Source of the DNA: JADJNW01 sp964517175
GTDB taxonomy: Bacteria; Bacteroidota; Bacteroidia; Chitinophagales; Saprospiraceae
Direction: 5' to 3'
Assembly (NCBI GenBank): GCA_964517175.1
Contig: CAZFBU010000044.1
Coordinates: 1-27,083, forward strand
DNA: 27,083 nucleotides
Below the pieces are notes generated by a model. It was not told the origin of the DNA. It was given only the letters and a program-made list of their open reading frames with translations, and ran no database searches. Made by a program: the position numbers and the translations under genes. Positions 1 to 6,388 of the stretch are shown here, in pieces. Positions within the stretch are counted from its first letter, which is position 1. Every line of letters starts with the position of its first letter.

Positions 1-2
1 CT

Positions 3-359
3 AATGGCGAAACCTTTGCGGAAGCATTTAGGCGGTTTGGACTTGGAATCACCATAGGAAAACGAACCTGGGGTGGACAAGTTTGGCTGAATTCCAGTAA
101 TAAGTTGAGCGATAAAGGCGTAATGAATGCACCGATGCATGGCTTCTATGGTCCAGAAGGAGAGTGGATCATTGAAGGACACGGGCATGTCCCTGATATG
201 GAGGTGGACAATCTACCCCACGAGACATTCAATGGGAAAGACGCACAGCTAGAGGCGGGCATAAAATACCTACTAAATAAGATCGAGGAAGACCCTAGAG
301 ATGTGCCCCCTGTACCTGACTATCCAGATAAGTCATTTAAGAACAATCAAAAAAACTAA
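3..359 (+). CDS. Tricorn-type S41 family peptidase, C-terminal end (partial)
   Basis: The reading frame is open from the window edge (in frame from base 3) to the TAA at 357-359, so only about the last 118 residues are present and the start lies outside. The visible part contains a GKRTWGG motif and then YGPEGEWIIEGHG, followed by a PD-x-EVDN segment and a short charged tail. This matches the C-terminal catalytic half of tricorn-protease homologues (peptidase family S41), which are serine peptidases trimming oligopeptides or acting in the periplasm in Bacteroidota. The nucleophile-bearing segment would be just upstream and cannot be fully checked. The CobW-type gene starts 7 bp after the stop, so the two may be cotranscribed. 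Family assignment is fairly secure; substrate is unknown. Confidence 0.75.
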   Translation, partial: NGETFAEAFRRFGLGITIGKRTWGGQVWLNSSNKLSDKGVMNAPMHGFYGPEGEWIIEGHGHVPDMEVDNLPHETFNGKDAQLEAGIKYLLNKIEEDPRDVPPVPDYPDKSFKNNQKN

Positions 360-366
360 GGTTGAT

Positions 367-1563
367 ATGAAATCAAAAAAACTTCCCGTAACCGTGCTTT
401 CAGGCTTTCTCGGCGCTGGAAAAACCACCCTGCTGAATCACGTTTTGCACAACAAGCAAGGCATGAAAGTAGCCGTCATCGTGAATGACATGAGCGAGGT
501 GAATGTGGACGCACGCCTCGTGCAGGAGGGCAACACCCTCTCGCGCACCGAGGAAAAACTCGTGGAAATGAGCAATGGCTGCATCTGCTGCACTTTGCGC
601 GAAGACCTGATCGAGGAAGTAGCGAAGCTGGCGCAGGAAGGGCGCTTCGATTATCTGCTCATCGAAAGTACGGGCATTTCTGAGCCGCTGCCGGTGGCGC
701 AGAGCTTTTTCTTCGATAGCGAAGAATTGAAAGTGAACCTATCTGACATAAGCCAGCTTGATACGCTGGTGACGGTGGTGGATGCCTACAATTTTCACAA
801 GGATTTTGGCAGCGTCGAAACCGTACACGACCGCAAATTAAATGAAGATGCCAGCGACCGCCGTGCCATCGTCAATCTACTGACCGATCAGTTGGAGTTT
901 GCCAACGTTATTCTCCTCAACAAAACCGACCTCGTACCACGTGAACGGGTGCAGGAACTCGAAGCCATCATCCGCAAATTCAACACCGAGGCGAAAATCA
1001 TCAAAACCGCCCACAGCCGGGTGTCGCTGCCGGAAATCCTGAACACCGGGCTGTTCGATTACGCCCGGACGAGCCAGTCCGCCGGCTGGATGCAGGAACT
1101 CTACGGCGAGCACACTCCCGAAACCGAGGAATACGGCATTACTTCATTCGTTTTTCGCGATAAGCGGCCCTTCCACCCGGAGCGCTTCTGGCAATACATC
1201 AATCGCGATTGGGATGCCGGCATCTTCCGTAGCAAAGGTTTATTCTGGCTGGCTTCGCGACCCAATGACGCTCTCAACTGGAGCCAGGCGGGCGGCTCGC
1301 TGCGGGCCGAGCCGACGGGTGTGTGGTGGTGCAGTATGCCTTACGGCGAACGTATTCGTTATCAGACTTTTGTGGATAATCAGAAGTACATCGAAAGCCG
1401 CTGGGATGCCGAGTGGGGCGATCGACAAAACGAGCTGGTCATCATCGGGCAGGACCTCGACCACGAGCGCATCGATGCCGAACTCAGGAGTTGCCTGCTC
1501 ACCGACCGTGAAGTGGCGCTGTACAAGCAGGGGTATCAGTTCAGGGATGAATTTCCGGTATAA
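367..1563 (+). CDS. COG0523 (CobW/ZigA/YciC-like) GTP-binding metallochaperone
   Basis: This encodes 398 residues from the ATG at 367; an earlier in-frame alternative start at 301 would overlap the upstream gene and is unlikely. A P-loop (GFLGAGKT, residues 13-20), the CxCC metal motif of COG0523 (72-75, CICC) and an NKTD guanine-specificity motif (185-188) are visible. The C-terminal CobW_C domain carries FWLASRP, SQAGG, WW and WGDRQNELVIIGQDLD, all typical of the ZigA/YciC subgroup induced by zinc starvation. Family members hydrolyse GTP and are thought to deliver zinc to client enzymes in the cytosol. The gene is followed at 12 bp by a small unknown gene and then a Fur-type regulator, which supports a zinc role. 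Zinc, rather than cobalt or iron, as the metal is inference from subgroup and context. Confidence 0.88.
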   Translation: MKSKKLPVTVLSGFLGAGKTTLLNHVLHNKQGMKVAVIVNDMSEVNVDARLVQEGNTLSRTEEKLVEMSNGCICCTLREDLIEEVAKLAQEGRFDYLLIESTGISEPLPVAQSFFFDSEELKVNLSDISQLDTLVTVVDAYNFHKDFGSVETVHDRKLNEDASDRRAIVNLLTDQLEFANVILLNKTDLVPRERVQELEAIIRKFNTEAKIIKTAHSRVSLPEILNTGLFDYARTSQSAGWMQELYGEHTPETEEYGITSFVFRDKRPFHPERFWQYINRDWDAGIFRSKGLFWLASRPNDALNWSQAGGSLRAEPTGVWWCSMPYGERIRYQTFVDNQKYIESRWDAEWGDRQNELVIIGQDLDHERIDAELRSCLLTDREVALYKQGYQFRDEFPV

Positions 1564-1575
1564 AACGCATTGCTT

Positions 1576-1803
1576 ATGTCTTTAGAAAAGTTCTCGACAA
1601 TTCCTTCCAGCTACGAAGCGTGGAAACATTGCATCACGGTGGATTGTAATATCCGACTAACCACTGCTTTCATTCAGGAACGCATCGCCGCGCTCAGCGA
1701 TTTGAGTCATCCGCATACCCGGACTTTTAGCAAATTATACGGCGATACTTACCGGCAGACGGTGCTACATTGGTTTAAAAAAGCATTACAAGAAATTGCT
1801 TAA
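1576..1803 (+). CDS. Small conserved-looking protein of unknown function in the metal operon
   Basis: 75 residues from the ATG at 1576; a TTG two codons earlier (1570) is also in frame but less likely. The product is soluble-looking, with no signal peptide or membrane segment. It is rich in Trp, Tyr, His and Arg (for example YEAWKHCITVDC and GDTYRQTVLHWFKKA) and probably helical. The two Cys near residues 19 and 24 and several His could bind metal, but no clear motif is seen. It sits 12 bp after the COG0523 gene and 3 bp before the Fur-type regulator gene, so all three are very likely cotranscribed. I cannot assign a function; its position suggests a role in zinc handling. Confidence 0.7.
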   Translation: MSLEKFSTIPSSYEAWKHCITVDCNIRLTTAFIQERIAALSDLSHPHTRTFSKLYGDTYRQTVLHWFKKALQEIA

Positions 1804-1806
1804 AAT

Positions 1807-2034
1807 ATGAGTGAAGAAAAAGCCATCGCTCTTTTAAAAGCGAAAAACCAACGAGTGAGCGCCCCACGCGTGGCGTTGCTGGCTTTTTTTCTGGATTGCT
1901 CCAAATCTTTGAGCCTGGCGGAGATACAGCGGCAGTTCAGAAAGATGCTAGACAGGGTTACGATTTACCGAACGCTCCAAACTTTTGCCGAAATTGGCTT
2001 ACTCTATAAAATTTATGATCAATCCGGCAATGCC
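1807..2034 (+). CDS. Fur-family (Zur-like) metal-responsive repressor, interrupted by assembly gap
   Basis: Only the N-terminal 76 residues can be read before the N run. They form a Fur-type winged-helix DNA-binding domain: an N-terminal helix, NQRVSAPRVALLAFF, SLSLAEIQRQF, then the recognition segment DRVTIYRTLQTFAEIGLLYKI. The metal-binding and dimerisation domain, with its Cys/His ligands, lies in the gap, so metal specificity cannot be read directly. It is the third gene of a tight cluster behind a ZigA-like COG0523 gene, which makes a zinc sensor (Zur) more likely than Fur or PerR. It may bind the twin palindromes before the DUF5916 gene. The frame that continues through the N run is an artefact, as the sequence after the gap does not look like a Fur C-terminus in that frame. 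Confidence 0.82.
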
Positions 2035-2134
2035 NNNNNNNNNNNNNNNNNNNNNNNNNNNNNNNNNNNNNNNNNNNNNNNNNNNNNNNNNNNNNNNNNN
2101 NNNNNNNNNNNNNNNNNNNNNNNNNNNNNNNNNN
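2035..2134. other. Assembly gap (100 N)
   Basis: Exactly 100 ambiguous bases. This round number is the usual placeholder for a scaffold join of unknown size, so missing DNA may be longer or shorter. It cuts the Fur-type regulator gene and leaves an orphan reading frame on the other side. Confidence 0.99.
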
Positions 2135-2135
2135 T

Positions 2136-2198
2136 TGTTTCCCCGATTTATATACCGCTTTGGCGGGTAATATGCCCGACCAAGTGATCTCGTTGTAA
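2136..2198 (+). CDS. C-terminal fragment of an unidentified protein after the gap
   Basis: One frame after the gap is open for 20 codons and ends in TAA at 2196-2198, giving CFPDLYTALAGNMPDQVISL. It ends 14 bp before the DinB-family gene. It does not resemble a Fur C-terminus, which usually ends in a Cys-rich or LYGxCxxC segment. It may therefore be the end of another gene hidden in the gap, or chance. The other two frames also stop soon. Too short to identify. Confidence 0.3.
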   Translation, partial: CFPDLYTALAGNMPDQVISL

Positions 2199-2212
2199 AA
2201 AACTTATTTGAT

Positions 2213-2770
2213 ATGAAGCGAATACAATTTATCAAACAACTGCTCGGACTCAGTATGTTGCCTCTGGTAGGTGCTTGCAGTGCTACCAATAAGGACGAGC
2301 CAAGCGCTTTTGCCAAGCTGCGCCAAGAACTGCTGAAGGCTTGGGAACGCTCGGAAACCATGACGATGACCATTGTGGAGCAAATGCCGCCGGAATTATT
2401 TGAATTCAAATACATAGAAGGGGCGATGACGTTTGCTGAGCAATGGCGGCATTGTGTCATTTATACCTGCGGGCAAATTGCCAGCCGCCTGGAAGTGGAG
2501 AATCCTTACAACGACGTAAAGCTACCTGTGCAAATGCCGAAAGAAGACGTAGTGAAAGAACTCAAAAATATGTACGCTTTTGTAAGAAAAACCATTGAAG
2601 ATACAGCCGGTACGGCAAAACTACTGGCGATGTCCGAAATTGCAGGCGAGGAGATTCCCGCATGGCGCTTGTTTTACGCAATGGAAAACCACATCATCCA
2701 TCACCGGGGGCAATGTGTCGTTTATCTTCGGCTCAATGGCATCAAGCCAAAAGGATATTATGGCTGGTAG
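2213..2770 (+). CDS. DinB-fold (DinB/YfiT-like) predicted lipoprotein
   Basis: 185 residues. The N-terminus is a lipoprotein signal peptide: MKRIQ, a hydrophobic stretch, and a lipobox VGAC with Cys22 as the lipidation site, so the mature protein should be anchored in the periplasm or at the outer membrane. The rest matches the DinB four-helix-bundle family, including WRHC with His80 and the C-terminal HxxHHRGQ motif (His160 and His164). In this family three His bind a divalent metal. Exported members are common in Bacteroidota, but their substrates are mostly unknown. It lies between a Zur-like regulator and a TonB receptor gene, so periplasmic metal or ligand binding is plausible; that is inference. 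Confidence 0.8.
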   Translation: MKRIQFIKQLLGLSMLPLVGACSATNKDEPSAFAKLRQELLKAWERSETMTMTIVEQMPPELFEFKYIEGAMTFAEQWRHCVIYTCGQIASRLEVENPYNDVKLPVQMPKEDVVKELKNMYAFVRKTIEDTAGTAKLLAMSEIAGEEIPAWRLFYAMENHIIHHRGQCVVYLRLNGIKPKGYYGW

Positions 2771-2790
2771 TTTTTAGACTAGACTAAAAA
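2771..2790. promoter_or_regulatory. 20-bp near-perfect palindrome upstream of the TonB receptor promoter
   Basis: The arms TTTTTAG and CTAAAAA are perfect over 7 bp, and the central six bases are also nearly self-complementary, with one mismatched pair. It lies directly after the DinB-family stop codon and 5 bp before the candidate -33 element of the TonB receptor gene. It could be an operator or a weak AT-rich terminator of the preceding gene. It does not resemble the TGCAAC palindromes near 6340. Confidence 0.35.
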
Positions 2791-2795
2791 TTTAA

Positions 2796-2824
2796 TTTGA
2801 AAAACAAAAAAATAATTAAATTTG
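2796..2824 (+). promoter_or_regulatory. Bacteroidota-type promoter for the TonB receptor gene
   Basis: A -7 element TAAATTTG (2817-2824) fits the Bacteroidota consensus TAnnTTTG, and TTTG at 2796-2799 lies 17 bp upstream as the -33 element. Transcription would start near 2831, giving a leader of about 37 nt. It separates the receptor gene from the DinB gene as its own transcription unit, possibly running into the second COG0523 gene. Confidence 0.6.
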
Positions 2825-2867
2825 CACTGACACTTATTTTTCAAAAAGGTTAAAAAAACTTTATTTT

Positions 2868-5249
2868 ATGAAAAAAGGAATCCTACTCTTTGCGCTAACG
2901 GCGATGCAAATAAGCCTTATTTTTGCACAAACCGCCAGCCTGAAAGGAACGATAAAAGGAGCGGATGAAGCGCTGAGTGGTGTAAATGTGGTGCTATCCA
3001 ATACAGCTTTTGGCACGGTGACGGATGCAGCAGGCAATTACAAACTGGAAAACCTTCCTGCTGGTGATTGGACGATTCAGATAAGCTTTATCGGTTATCG
3101 AAAACAGGAAATACCGGTATCTTTGACTGCCGGTGCAACGCTTACGCAAGACTTCATTATGCAAGAAGATGTACTGGGCTTGGAAGCCGTGGTCGTATCA
3201 GCTACGCGCAACACAGTGCCATTGCACGAAGCGCCGGTGATTGTCAACCGTATTGACGACCGCATTTTTGAGCGTACACAATCCCTGAGCTTGTCGGAAG
3301 GCTTGAATTTTTCCCCCGGGCTGCGCCTGGAAACCAATTGCCAAAACTGCGGCTTCACGCAATTGCGCATGAACGGTCTGGACGGTCCTTACACCCAGAT
3401 TCTCATCAATAGCCGCCCGATTTTTTCCGCTTTGATGGGTGTGTATGGCTTGGATATGATTCCTGCCAATATGGTGGAGCGTGTGGAAGTGATACGCGGC
3501 GGCGGTTCGGCGCTATATGGCGGCAATGCCATTGGGGGTACCGTAAATATCATTACCAAAGACCCACTCTTCAATTCATTTGAAATTGGGACAAATCTTG
3601 CTTACACGAATTTAGAACAACCCGACCGTACCCTCTCGCTTAATGGTGCCATCGTGAGCGATGACCTGAGAAAAGGGCTGAGTTTCTATGCCTACAACCG
3701 CGATCGCCTCCCCTGGGATGCCAATGGCGATGATTTTTCGGAAATAACCAAACTGCAAAATACCACTTTTGGGTTTGACGCTTTTTACAAGCCAGATGAA
3801 TGGAGTAAAATCAAACTGAATGTCTTTAGCATCCGCGAATTTCGGCGCGGTGGCAATCGCTTCGACCTGCCCCCCCACCAAACTGATATTACCGAGCAAC
3901 TCGACCACAAAATACTGGGCAGCGGCTTGTCCTATGAGCGCTTTTCTAAAAATTACAAACACAAATTTGCCCTTTATACCTCTATGCAACTTACGGACCG
4001 TAGTAGCTACTACGGCGGCGGTGGGCGTGTACTCGGTCCCCAGGATGTTCTCACAGAGAGCGACTTATTAGCCATCAATGCATACGGGCAATCGGAAGAT
4101 TTGTCGCTGATCGGTGGTTTGCAATATAGCCACGACTTCAACGAGCACTGGCTACTAACGGCAGGCGGCGAGTACCAGTACAACGATGTGTTGGACAAAA
4201 TGCCGGGCTACAATCGGGAAATTGACCAGCAGGTGGGCGTGGCAGGCTCTTACGTGCAGTTGCAATGGAAACCTACCGATAAGTGGTTGCTGCTGCTTGG
4301 CGGACGGTACGACCGGGTAAAAGTTGACGGTGTCTATGGTTTGGATGTAGAAAAATTTGCCGATAGCAAGACTTTCAATATCGCTGTACCGCGTTTTACG
4401 GCGATGTATAGCATCACACCCGACTGGAAACTGCGGGCTTCCTACGCCCAGGGCTACCGCGCGCCGCAGGCATTTGACGAAGACTTGCATATTGAAACCG
4501 TAGGTGGCGCTGCTCTGTTTACTCGCCTCGACCCCAACCTGGAGATCGAGCGTTCCAATAGCCTCAATGCCTCTTTGGATTATACCTTCCGCAAGGGCAA
4601 ATTTGAATCCAATTTCGTGCTGGATGGTTTTTACACCCGTCTGAACAATCCCTTCATTACTGCCGATCAGGAAGAGTTACCCAGTGGCGTGGCAATTGTG
4701 ACCAAGCGCAACGGCGGCGGGGCAGTGGTAAGTGGACTGAATGCGGAAGCTAATCTGGCGTTTTCCAGCAAGTTTGTTGTACAGTTGGGGGCGACCCTGC
4801 AATCAGCTCGATACGATGACTCCGAAGAAATCTGGACACCGGCTGAACCAACCGATACCAATCAGGACAGCGTCATTACTACAATAAATATCTTGCGTAC
4901 GCCCACTGCTTATGGCTTTATCACTGCCAATTGGGTGCCTGTAAAAAGGCTGAGTTTGTCCTTGTCGAGTGTTTATACCGGTGCGATGAACGTGCCACAC
5001 ACCATTGACCCGGAAACCGAATATACCATCATCGAACGGACGCCTTCCTTTTTAGAATTGAATTTCCGAATCGCTTATAAATTGAACCTGAGTAAGCAAT
5101 TTTATACCGACCTGTTTGCTGGGGTGCAAAATATTTTCAATAGTTATCAGGATGATTTCGACCTCGGTGCCGAACGCGACTCAAACTACATCTATGGTCC
5201 TTCGCGCCCCCGTACGGCATTTTTTGGATTGAAATTTCATTTTGAGTAA
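2868..5249 (+). CDS. TonB-dependent outer-membrane receptor, probable metal or metallophore importer
   Basis: 793 residues. A signal peptide ends near IFA|Q (residue 20). A carboxypeptidase-like regulatory (beta-sandwich) domain spans about residues 24-105 (LKGTIKGADEALSGVNVVL, GTVTDAAGNYKLENLPAG). The plug follows at about 110-230, with VVVSATR as a TonB-box-like start, NGLDGPYTQILINSRP, and VERVEVIRGGGSALYGGNAIGGTVNIIT. The remainder is a 22-strand barrel ending in FFGLKFHFE. The plug carries a CxxC pair (Cys158 and Cys161, NCQNCGF), a possible metal or disulfide site. Substrates of this subgroup cannot be read from sequence. Flanking COG0523 genes and a Zur-like gene point to zinc or a zinc complex, but haem, cobalamin or another metal chelate remains possible. 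Confidence 0.9.
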   Translation: MKKGILLFALTAMQISLIFAQTASLKGTIKGADEALSGVNVVLSNTAFGTVTDAAGNYKLENLPAGDWTIQISFIGYRKQEIPVSLTAGATLTQDFIMQEDVLGLEAVVVSATRNTVPLHEAPVIVNRIDDRIFERTQSLSLSEGLNFSPGLRLETNCQNCGFTQLRMNGLDGPYTQILINSRPIFSALMGVYGLDMIPANMVERVEVIRGGGSALYGGNAIGGTVNIITKDPLFNSFEIGTNLAYTNLEQPDRTLSLNGAIVSDDLRKGLSFYAYNRDRLPWDANGDDFSEITKLQNTTFGFDAFYKPDEWSKIKLNVFSIREFRRGGNRFDLPPHQTDITEQLDHKILGSGLSYERFSKNYKHKFALYTSMQLTDRSSYYGGGGRVLGPQDVLTESDLLAINAYGQSEDLSLIGGLQYSHDFNEHWLLTAGGEYQYNDVLDKMPGYNREIDQQVGVAGSYVQLQWKPTDKWLLLLGGRYDRVKVDGVYGLDVEKFADSKTFNIAVPRFTAMYSITPDWKLRASYAQGYRAPQAFDEDLHIETVGGAALFTRLDPNLEIERSNSLNASLDYTFRKGKFESNFVLDGFYTRLNNPFITADQEELPSGVAIVTKRNGGGAVVSGLNAEANLAFSSKFVVQLGATLQSARYDDSEEIWTPAEPTDTNQDSVITTINILRTPTAYGFITANWVPVKRLSLSLSSVYTGAMNVPHTIDPETEYTIIERTPSFLELNFRIAYKLNLSKQFYTDLFAGVQNIFNSYQDDFDLGAERDSNYIYGPSRPRTAFFGLKFHFE

Positions 5250-5326
5250 AAAATAAAATAATTAAAAATACATTATAAATTGATAGTCAAAATTTAACCG
5301 TGGCTTTACCTTAATTTTTAGATATA

Positions 5327-6298
5327 ATGAACCAACCGCAGCCCATACCTGTCACCATCCTCACCGGCTTTCTCGGCGCCGGGAAAACCACTTTGTTGAA
5401 TCACTTGATACAGCAAAATCCCGACCGGCGTTTTGCCATTATTGAAAATGAATTTGGGGATATTGGCATTGATAATGAACTGATTGTAGATACCGAAGAT
5501 GGTTTATTTGAAATGTCGAACGGCTGTATCTGCTGTACGCTGAATGACGAACTGGTGGCAACGCTATCGAAACTTGTCCGTTCGGAACAATCGTTTGATC
5601 ACCTTCTGATTGAAACGACCGGCATGGCCGAACCCGATGGCGTGGCGGCGGCTTTTATGACCGATCCCGGGGTGCAGGAGTATTTTCGGCTGGACAGCAT
5701 CATCTGCCTGGCGGATGCCGAGCAAATCGAGGATGTACTCGCCGAACGCACCGAAGCGCAGAAGCAAATCGCTTTTGCCGATTGCATTATTTTGAATAAA
5801 AAAAGTAATGTTCGCCCCGAATATTTACAAGAGATACAACAAAAATTAGCCCTTATTAATCCTTTTGGGTATTTCATTACAACTGATTATGCCGACGTAG
5901 AAACCAACCTGTTGCACCTGAATGCTTACGACCAGCGCGAAGTGACTCGCAAGATTGAGCATGTTTCTGAGCATCACCACCACCACCAACACCACACGCA
6001 TGATGTGGCGGCGCATAGTTTTACTTTCGATACGCCTTTGGATTTCCTGAAATTTATGCACTGGGCCAAAGTATTACTGATGGTGAATGGCAAACAAATC
6101 TATCGCATCAAAGGCATCTTATATTTCAAAACGGAAGAGCAGCGCATTATTTTTCAGTCGGTACGCAACCAATCTGCCTTTCAGCGGGGCGAAGCCTGGG
6201 GCAAGGACGAATCCCGTCAGAGCCGTATCGTGTTCATTGGCAAAGGGGTAAAGCGAGAAGCTTTGGAGCGAAGCCTCCGGAGTTGTCTGGCAAAGTAA
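5327..6298 (+). CDS. COG0523 (CobW-like) GTPase with His-rich linker
   Basis: 323 residues. The N-terminal GTPase domain has a P-loop (GFLGAGKT, residues 14-21), an ENEFGDIGID switch region (40-49), the CxCC motif (67-70) and LIETTGMAEP. The usual NKxD guanine-specificity motif reads NKKS (157-160), lacking the Asp. Between the two domains is a His cluster (residues 216-225, five His, Gln, two His, Thr, His), a likely metal-binding segment common in this family. The C-terminal CobW_C domain is short and ends in LERSLRSCL. It belongs to a different COG0523 subgroup from the gene at 367. It lies 77 bp after the TonB receptor gene, in an AT-rich spacer with no clear terminator, so cotranscription is likely. 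The role is probably metal delivery for material imported by the receptor; the metal is inferred. Confidence 0.87.
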   Translation: MNQPQPIPVTILTGFLGAGKTTLLNHLIQQNPDRRFAIIENEFGDIGIDNELIVDTEDGLFEMSNGCICCTLNDELVATLSKLVRSEQSFDHLLIETTGMAEPDGVAAAFMTDPGVQEYFRLDSIICLADAEQIEDVLAERTEAQKQIAFADCIILNKKSNVRPEYLQEIQQKLALINPFGYFITTDYADVETNLLHLNAYDQREVTRKIEHVSEHHHHHQHHTHDVAAHSFTFDTPLDFLKFMHWAKVLLMVNGKQIYRIKGILYFKTEEQRIIFQSVRNQSAFQRGEAWGKDESRQSRIVFIGKGVKREALERSLRSCLAK

Positions 6299-6321
6299 TG
6301 TTTGGCAGGGGCAATTATTAC

Positions 6322-6336
6322 TGCAACAATGTTGCA
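6322..6336. promoter_or_regulatory. Palindromic operator candidate 1 (Fur/Zur-type)
   Basis: TGCAACAATGTTGCA is a perfect 7-1-7 palindrome, 53 bp before the DUF5916 start codon. A second copy of the same TGCAAC/GTTGCA half-sites is centred exactly 30 bp downstream, about three helical turns, so both would face the same side of DNA. Size and symmetry fit a dimeric Fur-family repressor. The regulator encoded at 1807 is the obvious candidate, but this is inference. Confidence 0.65.
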
Positions 6337-6345
6337 TTTTAAAAT

Positions 6346-6353
6346 TATTTTTG
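6346..6353 (+). promoter_or_regulatory. -7 promoter element of the DUF5916 gene, overlapping operator 2
   Basis: TATTTTTG matches TAnnTTTG. Its last two bases are the first two of the second palindrome, so a bound repressor would block sigma contact and the start site near 6360. No clear -33 TTG is seen at the usual 17-23 bp spacing; that area is occupied by the first palindrome. Confidence 0.5.
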
Positions 6354-6366
6354 CAACTTTGTTGCA
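6352..6366. promoter_or_regulatory. Palindromic operator candidate 2 (Fur/Zur-type)
   Basis: TGCAACTTTGTTGCA has perfect 6-bp arms around a 3-bp centre and shares its half-sites with the palindrome at 6322. It overlaps the -7 element and the expected transcription start, 23 bp before the DUF5916 start codon. This fits a repression site. Confidence 0.65.
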
Positions 6367-6388
6367 GTTGTAGTGAAAATCACCCACG

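Noticed and set aside
301..366. Upstream extension of the first COG0523 gene
   Set aside because: It would overlap the end of the tricorn-type gene and add 22 residues not seen in the family; ATG at 367 places the P-loop at its usual distance from the start.
2135..2187. Continuation of the Fur-type frame through the N run
   Set aside because: The frame through 100 N is arbitrary and the residues after the gap do not resemble a Fur C-terminal domain.
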